Shown here piece after piece: positions 7,708 to 17,421 of a DNA stretch of 64,000 nucleotides. Positions within the stretch are counted from its first letter, which is position 1, and each line of letters opens with the position of its first letter. The translations under genes and the position numbers were made by a program. The DNA comes from Saprospiraceae bacterium (GTDB lineage Bacteria; Bacteroidota; Bacteroidia; Chitinophagales; Saprospiraceae), in contig JAHDIE010000003.1 of NCBI GenBank assembly GCA_020630955.1, positions 21,558 through 85,557 of the forward strand. The letters run 5' to 3'. The notes below the pieces were generated by a model. It made no database searches. It was not told the DNA's origin and saw only the letters and a program-made list of their open reading frames with translations.

Positions 7708-8982
7708 TTAAAAATTTAATGCACCTGATTTAAATGAATAAGTCCATTCAAAATCACTGGTGTTTGCTCCTTTGCTAATTACAGAAGCTGTTTGGTTTTG
7801 TAATTTCATTTTTTCATCAAAGGCAAGTTCATCTGCATTTTCTGATTTATCGTGACAAATTTCTTCCAATGATAGGGTGGAGACAAATTCGAGTTGGGCC
7901 AAATTTAATGCATCATTAAAAAAGTTTTCGGAACTATGATTGTCATCAATCTCTAGATCTCCATCAGCCGGAAAATTGAAAAAACTGCAATTATTTATAA
8001 TGCATGTTGCACCTTCTCTAAAATCAGCAATTTCAGAATTGAGACCCTTAAATGTGCCTCCAGTCAATCTGAAACTTCCAGAACTTGATCCTTCAGGACC
8101 ATCGACCTCCAATCCATGATCTGAATCAGGGCCAGCAATGTATACTATGTTATTGATGCTGCCAGCATATCCTTGATCGAAGTCGAAAGCATCGTCTCCT
8201 TGTGCCCAAACTATTGCATTATTTAAGTTGACGGTACCACCAAAAAATTCTATTCCATCATCTAAGTTTGCGACCACTTCAATATTAGAAACTTGTGTTT
8301 GCGACCCAACGCCTCCAAAGGTAATTCCGTTGATTTCATTATTTTCTCCGATAGATGCTCCACCATGTCTAATTGATAAATAACATATGGTTCCAGAGTT
8401 ATCTGCTGGATCATTACCACCATATAGGCCAAATGTATCATCAGCTGGTATTCCTTCGATTTGGAACTCGTCTACATCACCTTCGAAAGACCCTGGTGCA
8501 TTTCCTAAAATAATAAGACCTCCCCAAAGTCCATTTTGACTTGAATCTAAATTACTTCCAGAAGTCTGACCTACTTCAATATTATCTAAAATTGAAGTGA
8601 ATATAATTGGTGCTTCTGAAGTTCCACAAGCATTTATTTTACTTCCTCTAGATATTATTAGTGCTGATGCCAAGGATCCTGTACCTTCTGATCCCTTAAT
8701 AATGGTTCCTTCTTCAATGGTCAAGGTTGAACCAGGCATAACGACTACTTTTCCTGATATATTATATATATTTTCTGAGCTCCATGTTTCATCAGAATTG
8801 ATTACTCCAGTTTTTATTATAATGTTGGTTTCGTTGTTTGTATTACTTTGACATTCACAACTACCATTTAATTCTACAGGTATGAATCCTTCTTGACAAA
8901 AAATTCCTTCGCATACATCTTTGTCAGAACAAGCAGCAAATGAAATTGTAACAATTAATAAAATAAAATACTTTTGGATCAT
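7708..8982 (-). CDS. surface lipoprotein with EGF-like knot and beta-helix
   Basis: A 424-residue lipoprotein. I choose the ATG at 8982 because it gives a compact signal peptide with lipobox SFAAC; the longer ATG at 9015 only adds a charged tail and would overlap a -7-like box. After the lipid Cys comes a short Cys-rich EGF-like segment (CEGIFCQEGF...CEC). Then comes a long right-handed beta-helix, shown by ETWSSENIYNISGKVVVMPG, LTIEEGTIIKG, SALIISRG, NGLWGGLIILG and DDGIEFFGGTVN rungs. I associate this fold with Bacteroidota proteins paired with TonB receptors, from memory. It is first in a two-gene unit with the receptor downstream. The ligand is unknown. Confidence 0.82.
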   Translation of the reverse strand: MIQKYFILLIVTISFAACSDKDVCEGIFCQEGFIPVELNGSCECQSNTNNETNIIIKTGVINSDETWSSENIYNISGKVVVMPGSTLTIEEGTIIKGSEGTGSLASALIISRGSKINACGTSEAPIIFTSILDNIEVGQTSGSNLDSSQNGLWGGLIILGNAPGSFEGDVDEFQIEGIPADDTFGLYGGNDPADNSGTICYLSIRHGGASIGENNEINGITFGGVGSQTQVSNIEVVANLDDGIEFFGGTVNLNNAIVWAQGDDAFDFDQGYAGSINNIVYIAGPDSDHGLEVDGPEGSSSGSFRLTGGTFKGLNSEIADFREGATCIINNCSFFNFPADGDLEIDDNHSSENFFNDALNLAQLEFVSTLSLEEICHDKSENADELAFDEKMKLQNQTASVISKGANTSDFEWTYSFKSGALNF

Positions 8983-9017
8983 TGTTAATTGAATTTTTCT
9001 TTTTTTAAAATACAATC

Positions 9018-9025
9018 CAAAGATG
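9018..9025 (-). promoter_or_regulatory. possible -7 box before the lipoprotein-receptor unit
   Basis: On the minus strand this reads CATCTTTG, one base off TAnnTTTG. It would give a leader of roughly 30 bases to the ATG at 8982. No convincing upstream -33 element was found. Confidence 0.35.
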
Positions 9026-9148
9026 GGCTTGTTGCTTAAAGTGCAGGTTAATCATAGATTAACATATTGTTAATCAAATCAAGCAAAACTTAACATTAAA
9101 TTAATAATGGCCTTCTAGAAGCAAAATTGGACTAAAAATTAGCCCTTT

Positions 9149-11002
9149 TTATTGCTTTAATTCGAGAATATAGGCTCTCATAGGTGATAATTCTAAGTCC
9201 TGATCAAGAACAAATTGTTCGTTCGTGATCACATCTTGAGCAATTTTAAAGTTGTTTAGCATTTCTGCAAACCTTTTAAGCTTTAATGTAGAATTGGTTT
9301 TGTTTTTATTGATGATTACCATTATTGATTCAGAATTGATATGTCTGAAATAAATATAGCAGCTATTTTGTGGTGCAAAATGAGTGAGTTTACCTTGATG
9401 AATCACTTTGTTGTGCTTACGCCAATTCAATAATTTTTCACAAAACTCTAAGGCCTTAATTTGTTCCTCTGTCATTCCTCTTTTTGCAGGAATGTTTACT
9501 TCTTCATTTGGCCAACCACCAGGAAAATCTGATCTGATATTTCCATGGCTGTTGTCCCCAGTGTTGGTCATTGCTATTTCTGTCCCATAATATAATTGTG
9601 GAATTCCCCTCATGGTTAAAATATAGCTAAGCGCCATTTTGTACTTTTGAAAATCATCACCAACCTGTGTGAAGATTCGACTCATGTCATGGTTGTCTGG
9701 AAATATTACCAATTGGCTTGGATCAGGGTATAAATAGTCTTGTGCAACAGATTCATATAGTTTGACTAAACCATCACTCCAACCTTCTTCTTTTTGCAAG
9801 GCATTATGTAGTGCAAAACACAAAGGGAAATCCATAAGTCCTGGCAAGCAAGAATTATTGCCATCTGAATTATTTTTACCTTCCTGCCAATAAGAAATGA
9901 GGGCAGGGGAGTCTACCCATTCCTCTCCGACAATATAAAAATATGGGTACTCGTTTTTAATAGCACAGGTCCAATCCGTCATAAATTCTTTAAATGGATA
10001 AGAGTAAGTGTCTTGACGAATACCTGTAATATGTGTATTTTCAATCCACCAGATTGAATTTTGAATTAGATAGGTGGACATGAAGCTGTTTCTTTGATTT
10101 AGGTCAGGCATTGCTTCTACAAACCATCCTTCTACCATTTCTTTTCGATCTATTTTTGATGCATATGGATCAAGTAAGGTGTATTTTCTATGGTTGGAGA
10201 AAGTGTAATCAGATTGTTGCTGGTAATTAACCCAATCACTAAATGGCGGGTCTTTCATCCAATAGTGTTCACTGCCACAATGATTGACAATGATATCCAT
10301 GATCATGCCTATGCCCATTTCGTTTGCTTTTTTTCCCAATTGGATATACTCTTCATTACTCCCAAACCTAGGATCCACATTGTAATAATCTGTTGTTGCA
10401 TAGCCATGATACGACCACTCTGGCATATCATTTTCTAATACTGGATTAAGCCAAATTGAGGTAAATCCAGTCTGCTGAATATAGGGCAGATAGTCGATGA
10501 TGCCTTGTATGTCACCGCCATGCCTTCCAAAATCTTGCTCTCTGGAAAGTCCTTCTTTCATGCCTTTAATTACATCATTTTTAGGATTCCCATTAACAAA
10601 TCGGTCAGGAGTGATCAGATAGATGACATCAGACGCGTTTGCTCCTTTTCTTGTGGCGCTATCCTCCCTTCGTTCCTTCAGTTCATAATCTATTGATTGA
10701 AGTACTTTCCCATCTCGAACAAACTCTAATTGAAAATGGTCAGCAGATTGATTGCTTGGAATTTCTAAATCTACAAACAGATAGTTTTTGCTTTCCGCCT
10801 GGTGCACTTTTTCAATGGTAACTAATGAGTTAGAAATCTTTAGGTCAAAAGTGGAGATATCCTCCCCATGTATGAGTAATTGGAGAGAGGTGTTTTTCAT
10901 TCCAGCCCACCAGAAAGGAGGTTCTATTTTATTGATATTTACTTGCGTAAATATATTACTAAAACTCAATAATAAACATTGAAGGATAAGCAGCTTTTTC
11001 AT
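9149..11002 (-). CDS. GH13 alpha-amylase / neopullulanase (SusA-like)
   Basis: A 617-residue secreted GH13 enzyme. A signal peptide (1-19) is followed by an N-terminal beta domain (about 22-110, with PPFWWAGM) as in cyclomaltodextrinases and SusA. The (beta/alpha)8 domain has all four conserved regions: DIIVNH (236-241), GIRQD with nucleophile D331, VGEEW with acid/base E360, and FPDNHD with D439. The C-terminal beta domain ends in MRAYILEL. No lipobox or T9SS tail, so it is probably periplasmic, like SusA. It would cut imported maltooligosaccharides. It is the last gene of the five-gene operon, one base after the CotH gene. Confidence 0.93.
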   Translation of the reverse strand: MKKLLILQCLLLSFSNIFTQVNINKIEPPFWWAGMKNTSLQLLIHGEDISTFDLKISNSLVTIEKVHQAESKNYLFVDLEIPSNQSADHFQLEFVRDGKVLQSIDYELKERREDSATRKGANASDVIYLITPDRFVNGNPKNDVIKGMKEGLSREQDFGRHGGDIQGIIDYLPYIQQTGFTSIWLNPVLENDMPEWSYHGYATTDYYNVDPRFGSNEEYIQLGKKANEMGIGMIMDIIVNHCGSEHYWMKDPPFSDWVNYQQQSDYTFSNHRKYTLLDPYASKIDRKEMVEGWFVEAMPDLNQRNSFMSTYLIQNSIWWIENTHITGIRQDTYSYPFKEFMTDWTCAIKNEYPYFYIVGEEWVDSPALISYWQEGKNNSDGNNSCLPGLMDFPLCFALHNALQKEEGWSDGLVKLYESVAQDYLYPDPSQLVIFPDNHDMSRIFTQVGDDFQKYKMALSYILTMRGIPQLYYGTEIAMTNTGDNSHGNIRSDFPGGWPNEEVNIPAKRGMTEEQIKALEFCEKLLNWRKHNKVIHQGKLTHFAPQNSCYIYFRHINSESIMVIINKNKTNSTLKLKRFAEMLNNFKIAQDVITNEQFVLDQDLELSPMRAYILELKQ

Positions 11003-11003
11003 T

Positions 11004-13262
11004 TTATTTTTTTTGAATCATAAAGCTTTTCACATGCATAGAATGATTGTTTTGAATCAATAAGCTGTATATGCCATTTTGTAAGTGCTTGATAGAAATT
11101 TGATTTGAATTCCTTTTGATTGGAAACACCTGTCCAATGGCGTTGACACAACTTAGCTGAAAATCATCTAAATTGATGTCTGTATCAATCGTTAATAGAT
11201 CGAAAGCAGGATTTGGGAATAACTGCAGATAGGAATAACTAATTTCATTATTGGATGATAGGTCATTGTCAAACCCAAAAGTTGGTTTATCAACAATCAT
11301 AAAATCCCCAAGGGCATTTGGTTTTCTAGCAAAGCTAAAATCAGTTTCCATCTCAGGAATTTCTATCTCATTGATGACCTTAAAATGGTTGTCTTTATCA
11401 TCATAAAGACCCAATGTCTCTCCTGATTTTTTGAGTTTGAAATTTGCATGTTGATTACCTTGAAACGGATCTCCATCTGCCCAAATAATAAGATATTGCT
11501 TGCTGTTTAACGCCGTATTGGGTAGTCTCCATTTTCCTGGATTATTTGGATTATCAGATAGACTTAATTTGCCAATGGGTAATACTGTTCCACTTGCATT
11601 ATATAGTTCAATCCAATCATCGTATTCGTCATATTCATCTTTTGCTATACTTGTGTTGGAACTTACAATTTCATTAATGATCAGATTGGGTGATTCTAAA
11701 TATCCTAATCTTACCGTTGCGTCCTTGCATAATGGATAGCTTCTGTAATTACCATCATTGTCAATAACTTCAATGTAGTAATTCATGATACCTTCTTGAT
11801 TCACCTGATGCGTATAGCTTGCTCCACTGTTTTGATCAACATTCAAAACATCCTCCTTCCATTCATTATTATCGAATCGATGATAGAAATTAATTCCAGC
11901 AATTTGTTCGTCATCATATCCTTTGATTTTAAATACCAATTCTTCTTTGGACCAATCTATGGTGATATTCTGAATAATGGGCGTTAAAGATCCAATGTTT
12001 ACTTCTTCTATTGCATTTTGATGACGTTGAGAAATATATTCCTTCATCCCTTTTTGTACATGATCACCGATACCATTTTCATAACTTTCTAGAAAGTCAT
12101 CATAGCTCCAGCCATAATCTAGACCAGCGACAGGATCGTCAATTCTAAAATCTTTGATCAATGCAAGCTTATTGTCCAAATAAGGTCCCAGAGTTTCGAC
12201 ATTAAAATAGTCTTCCAGTATCTCCTTCATGTAATGATCGAAACGTTCCTTATATTCTGGTATAGCAATTATACTTTCGTAAATAGGTCTTGCGCCTCCA
12301 TCAAAACTATTGTTTGACCAATTGTAAATGCTTATTTCCGTGAAGTCTCTTCCTGCCCAATCTATACCAAAAGTGTTGTCTAAATCATAAGAAATGAATT
12401 GAATTTGATCAGTACATGGGTTATGATATAGATAAAAATTATTCATATTAGAAATGGGTCCATCCCAATGGCCTATTAAAATGTCTAAGGCCATGATCTT
12501 AATGTAATTATCTACATCAAATATTCTTTCTAGTTCGCATTTAAAATCTTCACCTTGGTAATTGTTCAGTACGTCGATAAAGTGTGCCAACTTGGAATAA
12601 TCATCTTGGATTTTATTTGTTTTTAGATCATAGATTCTTCGCCCATTTGATTCTACTTTATACAAATCAGGGTTAAAGCCTAAATAATTAAGATCAGCAG
12701 GGTAGAGACATTTCCATAAATTTCCATTTTTATCCTCAAATCTTTTTGCGATAAATTCCTCATCAATATGTTCTACATTTATATACAAGCCTAGATAATC
12801 TCCATTGACAAACAATTCGACATGATTAGATCTACTTGCTGGAACCCCAATCCAGTTTGAAAGATCCCATGCTAACTTTGATCTTATGATGGATGGGTCA
12901 TTATGCTCTCCATTGATGTTCATTTTTTCAAGACCATAGAATTTTCTCCCTGGTTTGAATGTATTAAACGAAATTTTAATTGATTTTTTGGCAGCACCCC
13001 TTGACGTATTTCCTCTTAGTCGTACACCTACTTGTTCTAACGTGTCTTTGATTTCTGAACTTGTAAAAATAAATTGTGCCTCGTATTCTTCATTACTCCA
13101 AGGATCATTGGCAATTGCTTCGATAAACGTCTCATCAATGTTAATATCGATTCTTGGTACCTCGTCATCTACAAATACTGGACCTGGCTCAGGGTTTAGA
13201 AATTGTGCATTCAATGAAAAAGAAATGCAAAACATAAAAGTAAAAAATATTGCTCTAGTCAA
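11004..13262 (-). CDS. T9SS-exported CotH-kinase protein with lamin-tail domain
   Basis: A 752-residue protein: signal peptide (1-20), CotH kinase-like domain (about 80-360), lamin-tail domain (about 526-650, LIINEIVSSN...DDWIELYN) and a T9SS type A sorting tail (about 678-752, LFPNPAFDLLTI). The CotH part shows RLRGNTSRG, KMNINGEHNDPSIIRSKLA, GHWDG (near 265) and YDLDNTFG (D293/D295). These correspond to the catalytic and metal-binding positions of the atypical kinase family. The start is TTG, overlapping the previous stop by 8 bp, and a later ATG would destroy the signal peptide. It lies between two amylase genes, which is unusual company. Its phosphate donor outside the cell, and whether it is active, are unknown. 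Confidence 0.88.
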   Translation of the reverse strand: MTRAIFFTFMFCISFSLNAQFLNPEPGPVFVDDEVPRIDINIDETFIEAIANDPWSNEEYEAQFIFTSSEIKDTLEQVGVRLRGNTSRGAAKKSIKISFNTFKPGRKFYGLEKMNINGEHNDPSIIRSKLAWDLSNWIGVPASRSNHVELFVNGDYLGLYINVEHIDEEFIAKRFEDKNGNLWKCLYPADLNYLGFNPDLYKVESNGRRIYDLKTNKIQDDYSKLAHFIDVLNNYQGEDFKCELERIFDVDNYIKIMALDILIGHWDGPISNMNNFYLYHNPCTDQIQFISYDLDNTFGIDWAGRDFTEISIYNWSNNSFDGGARPIYESIIAIPEYKERFDHYMKEILEDYFNVETLGPYLDNKLALIKDFRIDDPVAGLDYGWSYDDFLESYENGIGDHVQKGMKEYISQRHQNAIEEVNIGSLTPIIQNITIDWSKEELVFKIKGYDDEQIAGINFYHRFDNNEWKEDVLNVDQNSGASYTHQVNQEGIMNYYIEVIDNDGNYRSYPLCKDATVRLGYLESPNLIINEIVSSNTSIAKDEYDEYDDWIELYNASGTVLPIGKLSLSDNPNNPGKWRLPNTALNSKQYLIIWADGDPFQGNQHANFKLKKSGETLGLYDDKDNHFKVINEIEIPEMETDFSFARKPNALGDFMIVDKPTFGFDNDLSSNNEISYSYLQLFPNPAFDLLTIDTDINLDDFQLSCVNAIGQVFPIKRNSNQISIKHLQNGIYSLLIQNNHSMHVKSFMIQKK

Positions 13263-16200
13263 TGATGGATATTTTAGTTGTTAAAATGCTATCCGAACTT
13301 CTAAGCTCAAGAAAATAGATCCCACTTTTAATGGCTGGGATGACGAATTCAGGACCTAAGTTGATTTTTAATCCATCGATGGAATACAAAGCTATAGAAT
13401 GAAATTTGACATCATGGTCTATTTCAATATTTAGTTTTGTGCCTGCCTTAATTGGGTTTGGAAATATGCTGCCATTCAATGTAATATACTCATTTACGGA
13501 AGTGAAAAAACCTCCTGGGGGTGTTATCTTTTGAGAAGTATAAATTTGATATTCTCCAGGTGCAAATGTGATATTTTCATTTACATTGGTGACATCTATT
13601 TCCTTTCCTGTGAAATACTCATACCAAACACCTTCGTATGGAAAATTTGGATTTACATCTGATGCTGTAATTCTAAAATTTGCAAGACTGATTAAGTCAA
13701 GGTCTGTATGGTTAATATGTACAGATTTAACGAAGGAGTTGCCATCCCTCAATTGATGAGTCCCTTCCAAAAATACCTGAGGGAAACTATTCCGTAAGAA
13801 GGTCAAAGCAGCAATACGGTCATAGAGAGAAGCACGTGATGAATCATCTTGGTAATCCCATCTGATTGGTTTTGGATCCAAACGACAATCGGGATTGATG
13901 GCCCCATTGACACATCGATTGATGGAGTAGTCGTAACCTAGTTCTCCAAATTGCCACAACATTTTAGGTCCTGGGATACATAAATAAATAGAGCTTGCCG
14001 CAGCAATTCTTTCCATTCTTGTTGTAAAGTCTTTGGTGCTGTATTCCGAATTTTCATTTCCATATTCTTTTAATTTGTAGCCCATGCGTTCTTCGTCATG
14101 GCTTTCCATATAGGCAATCAGATTCGGATTTTCCCAACCACGCTCTGTATAGTCAGACCATTTTAAATTTGAGCTATAGCCCATTGCTGCCTCAGCATAA
14201 TCGTGGGTTGCATTACCCCATAACATCATCCCATAATCTGATAGATTAATTTCCTCATCGTTATCAGCAAAGTGCTCCATGATCACATAAGATTGAGGGT
14301 CAATAGACCAAATATGATCGGAGTAATCCTTAAGTATGGTTACTCGGCTTAAGTCAAATTGTGACATTGCAGCAGCATTGGTTCCTGAAAATTTTTGTGT
14401 CAATCCCTTTGATAGATCAAATCTGAATCCATCAAAATGAAATTCCTCTATCCAATAAGTAAGGACTTGTTTAACCCATTGTCTCGTAAAACTACTTTCA
14501 TGGTTAAAGTCATAACCTACATTGAAAGGATGTTTGGGTTCTTCATTAAGATATGGACTATCTTCTGAAGGTCTAAATTCGGTAGGATTCCAATACATTT
14601 GACAAAGAGGACTTTGAGAAAAGGCATGATTGAATACTACATCCAAAATAACAGCAATTCCTCTTTTGTGCGCTTCATTGATGACTGCTTTTAATTGTTT
14701 TCGGCTTCCATAATATTTATCAACAGCCATATGGAAACTAGGGTTATATCCCCAGCTCTGATTTCCTTCAAATTCAGAAATCGGCATGAGTTCAATTGCC
14801 GTAACACCTAGGCGTTCTAAATAATCCAAAGTGTCTAGTAGAGATTTGTAATTTTTATCTTCTAGAAAATCTCTCATCATGATTTCATAGATTATGAGAT
14901 TACTTTGATCCACTCGATCAAAATTTTGATCCTCCCATTGAAAAATATCTGGAATTGTATCAAATGCAGTAACTATTCCTGAGGTCATTCCATCTGGATA
15001 TGGAGGTAATTCCGAAAGCACATCAGCGGGAACAGTGTCATCATTCCATGGGTCTAAAACAACCATTGAAAATGGATCAGCAATGGTGATTCTTCCGTCT
15101 ATATAATACTGATAGCTATTCTGACCATTCTCAAAAGCGGACATTGGAAGTTCTATCCAAAATGTATTCTGGTTTTCTGCTTTTTTAAGCCTGAAATCTA
15201 AGTCTACCTTATATTCATTGGCCGGACACAATAGAAAGACTAATTCTTTGTTTGGTGCTGTCAATTGGAATACATAACTGCTGTCGGAGTAATAATTGAT
15301 ACCGTTTTTAATTCCTGAAGGCGGATTCTCCAATACCTCATTTGGGTCTAACACAAAATAAGTTCTGGTAATTGTTATTTCTTCTGCACTGTTTGTGATT
15401 ATGAATTCCAATGTGTGCTTTCCTAATCCATCTGCTAAAAATTCTAATCCTACGTTGTCGGTGAGTGAGTTGTATTTGGTTATCCCATTATCAATAATCT
15501 CAACATTTGCTGTTTGACTTAATTCCATTTGAACCAAAAATGATTCGCCCTGATAGACGATGGTGTTTTCTTTTGGATTGATCAAATTGACCAACAGGCC
15601 CTGATCGGGAGGGTATATATCCAGAAAGATATCAGACCCATCGGTGTCTCTGCCAACAATACTACCATTGCTATTTCGAAAAACAAATGCTAATTGTTCG
15701 ACAATTTCTCCAGGAGATATGCCATAGTAATCTTCAATATTATAGCTCAAAGAATAAATATCATTTCCTTCAGAAGTCATTAAGGTATTATTATCAGGAG
15801 TACCCCAATTACCTTGCACATGTTGCCAATCACTAGGATTTGTAGATTCATTGGTTATCAAACCAGTATGCGCATAGACATTGCCTGTAAAGCCTTCTAA
15901 AGCAGCATTTCCTTCCGATGCATCAAAGTATACAGTGATATCATCCAGTTGGGTTGGGAATGGTGGTTCTGTCCAAACTACTTCAGCTGAAGATTCTACC
16001 TCATTGCTTTCGAGAATGTTAATGATCGAATTGATTTCCACTTCAGTTATACTTTGATATTTACCGGAAGGCCAGTGGATAACCAAGCTATCAATTTGTT
16101 CAATATCATTCAGCCCAAAATGAATTCTAGAAGAATTCTGTGAGCAATAGCCAGATCCAACAATAAGTTCTTTTGTCCAACTTTGACCTTGGGCAAACAA

Positions 16201-17412
16201 GCATACTTTGGCTCCTATTGCTTGTCTATTGGATATAGTTCCTTCAAGATTAATACTTAGGAAGTTTTTTTGATCTTGAATATTCTGAAATATTTGATTT
16301 CCATCTTCTCCTACATTACATACAAATAAATCAATCAACCCATCATTATTGAAATCTGAAGTAGCTGATCCATATGATGCATACATGTTTTGCAAATCAT
16401 CTACTTGATCGCTCATCGAGAATTGAAGATTACCTTGATTGCGTATTAACTTATTACAGAAATATTCATTGTTGACAGGGTAGTGTCCGTCATTAGCAAC
16501 ATATAAATCTAAAAGTGAATTATTGTTGCTGTCGAAAAAATTTGTTCCCCAAGACATGCCCCGATCTTTCAAACTTTCAATGGTATTTTCAGTAAAAATC
16601 CCAGGGCTATTTTGTAGATATAAAACATTTTTGTGCAAATTAGTAAAGTATATATCTGTTAAGCCATTGTTATCCAAGTCAGCGACATCTACACCCATGC
16701 CTTGGCCTTTGTAACCAGTATTACTTTCTGATGTTACATTGGTAAAATATCCCCCATCATTTCTAAATAATAAATTTCCTTTTTCCCCATCTAAAGTTTG
16801 ATATAAGTCTTGGTCTCCATCATTATCATAATCGAAGAAAATGGCTCCCATCGATTGTTCTAAATTACTTATCCCTGAAGGCACAATATAATTTACAAAG
16901 AAATCTCCTTCATTGCGATATAAAATGTTTTCAGCATTAAATTGAGCCAGATAAATATCAAGATCTCCATCATTGTCAAAATCTACTGCATTAACTGATT
17001 GAATGTTGTGATTTTCAAAAATGCCGTAAGTTAATCCAACCTCTTCAAACGAACCGTTGGTATTCTTGTATAATTTACTTCTTTCAAATTGATTTGCAAC
17101 AAATAGGTCAAGGTCCCCATCATTGTCAAAGTCAATCCAAATACTGCCTATCGTTTTACCATCATCGGCAAGACCTAGTAATTCGGCTTTTTCAATAAAT
17201 TGAAAATTTCCGTAATTGACAAACAAAGAATTTGGTCCATTTTTTCTGCTAATATAAATGTCCTCAAAACCATTTTTGTCAAAATCACCAATCGCAACTC
17301 CTCGATTTACACCACCTTCATTAATGGCCAATTCAGCACTTCTATCAATAAAAGATTGACTACAAATACTAAGGGATGCCAAAAGAAAAGTTATTGCAGA
17401 TAATAATTTCAT
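13255..17412 (-). CDS. FG-GAP/ASPIC - GH13 amylase fusion, T9SS-exported
   Basis: A 1385-residue multidomain protein. After a signal peptide (1-19), residues 20-380 hold FG-GAP/VCBS propeller repeats with calcium-type DFDNDGDLD loops (near 94, 144, 194). A UnbV/ASPIC domain follows (about 395-468, SSRIHFGL, LVIHWPSGK), then a starch-binding-like domain (about 478-600), a beta domain (605-695) and a CBM48-like domain (700-800). The GH13 domain (about 840-1200) keeps every key residue: DVVFNH (924-929), GFRFD with nucleophile D999, IMEH with E1046, and ESHDEE with D1106. A T9SS tail closes it (FPNPIKAG). FG-GAP/ASPIC units normally occur without a catalytic domain. It follows SusD by 9 bp and overlaps the CotH gene by 8 bp. 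It is likely a cell-surface alpha-glucan hydrolase of the pullulanase/amylase type. Confidence 0.9.
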   Translation of the reverse strand: MKLLSAITFLLASLSICSQSFIDRSAELAINEGGVNRGVAIGDFDKNGFEDIYISRKNGPNSLFVNYGNFQFIEKAELLGLADDGKTIGSIWIDFDNDGDLDLFVANQFERSKLYKNTNGSFEEVGLTYGIFENHNIQSVNAVDFDNDGDLDIYLAQFNAENILYRNEGDFFVNYIVPSGISNLEQSMGAIFFDYDNDGDQDLYQTLDGEKGNLLFRNDGGYFTNVTSESNTGYKGQGMGVDVADLDNNGLTDIYFTNLHKNVLYLQNSPGIFTENTIESLKDRGMSWGTNFFDSNNNSLLDLYVANDGHYPVNNEYFCNKLIRNQGNLQFSMSDQVDDLQNMYASYGSATSDFNNDGLIDLFVCNVGEDGNQIFQNIQDQKNFLSINLEGTISNRQAIGAKVCLFAQGQSWTKELIVGSGYCSQNSSRIHFGLNDIEQIDSLVIHWPSGKYQSITEVEINSIINILESNEVESSAEVVWTEPPFPTQLDDITVYFDASEGNAALEGFTGNVYAHTGLITNESTNPSDWQHVQGNWGTPDNNTLMTSEGNDIYSLSYNIEDYYGISPGEIVEQLAFVFRNSNGSIVGRDTDGSDIFLDIYPPDQGLLVNLINPKENTIVYQGESFLVQMELSQTANVEIIDNGITKYNSLTDNVGLEFLADGLGKHTLEFIITNSAEEITITRTYFVLDPNEVLENPPSGIKNGINYYSDSSYVFQLTAPNKELVFLLCPANEYKVDLDFRLKKAENQNTFWIELPMSAFENGQNSYQYYIDGRITIADPFSMVVLDPWNDDTVPADVLSELPPYPDGMTSGIVTAFDTIPDIFQWEDQNFDRVDQSNLIIYEIMMRDFLEDKNYKSLLDTLDYLERLGVTAIELMPISEFEGNQSWGYNPSFHMAVDKYYGSRKQLKAVINEAHKRGIAVILDVVFNHAFSQSPLCQMYWNPTEFRPSEDSPYLNEEPKHPFNVGYDFNHESSFTRQWVKQVLTYWIEEFHFDGFRFDLSKGLTQKFSGTNAAAMSQFDLSRVTILKDYSDHIWSIDPQSYVIMEHFADNDEEINLSDYGMMLWGNATHDYAEAAMGYSSNLKWSDYTERGWENPNLIAYMESHDEERMGYKLKEYGNENSEYSTKDFTTRMERIAAASSIYLCIPGPKMLWQFGELGYDYSINRCVNGAINPDCRLDPKPIRWDYQDDSSRASLYDRIAALTFLRNSFPQVFLEGTHQLRDGNSFVKSVHINHTDLDLISLANFRITASDVNPNFPYEGVWYEYFTGKEIDVTNVNENITFAPGEYQIYTSQKITPPGGFFTSVNEYITLNGSIFPNPIKAGTKLNIEIDHDVKFHSIALYSIDGLKINLGPEFVIPAIKSGIYFLELRSSDSILTTKISIID

Positions 17413-17421
17413 ACTGATTTT

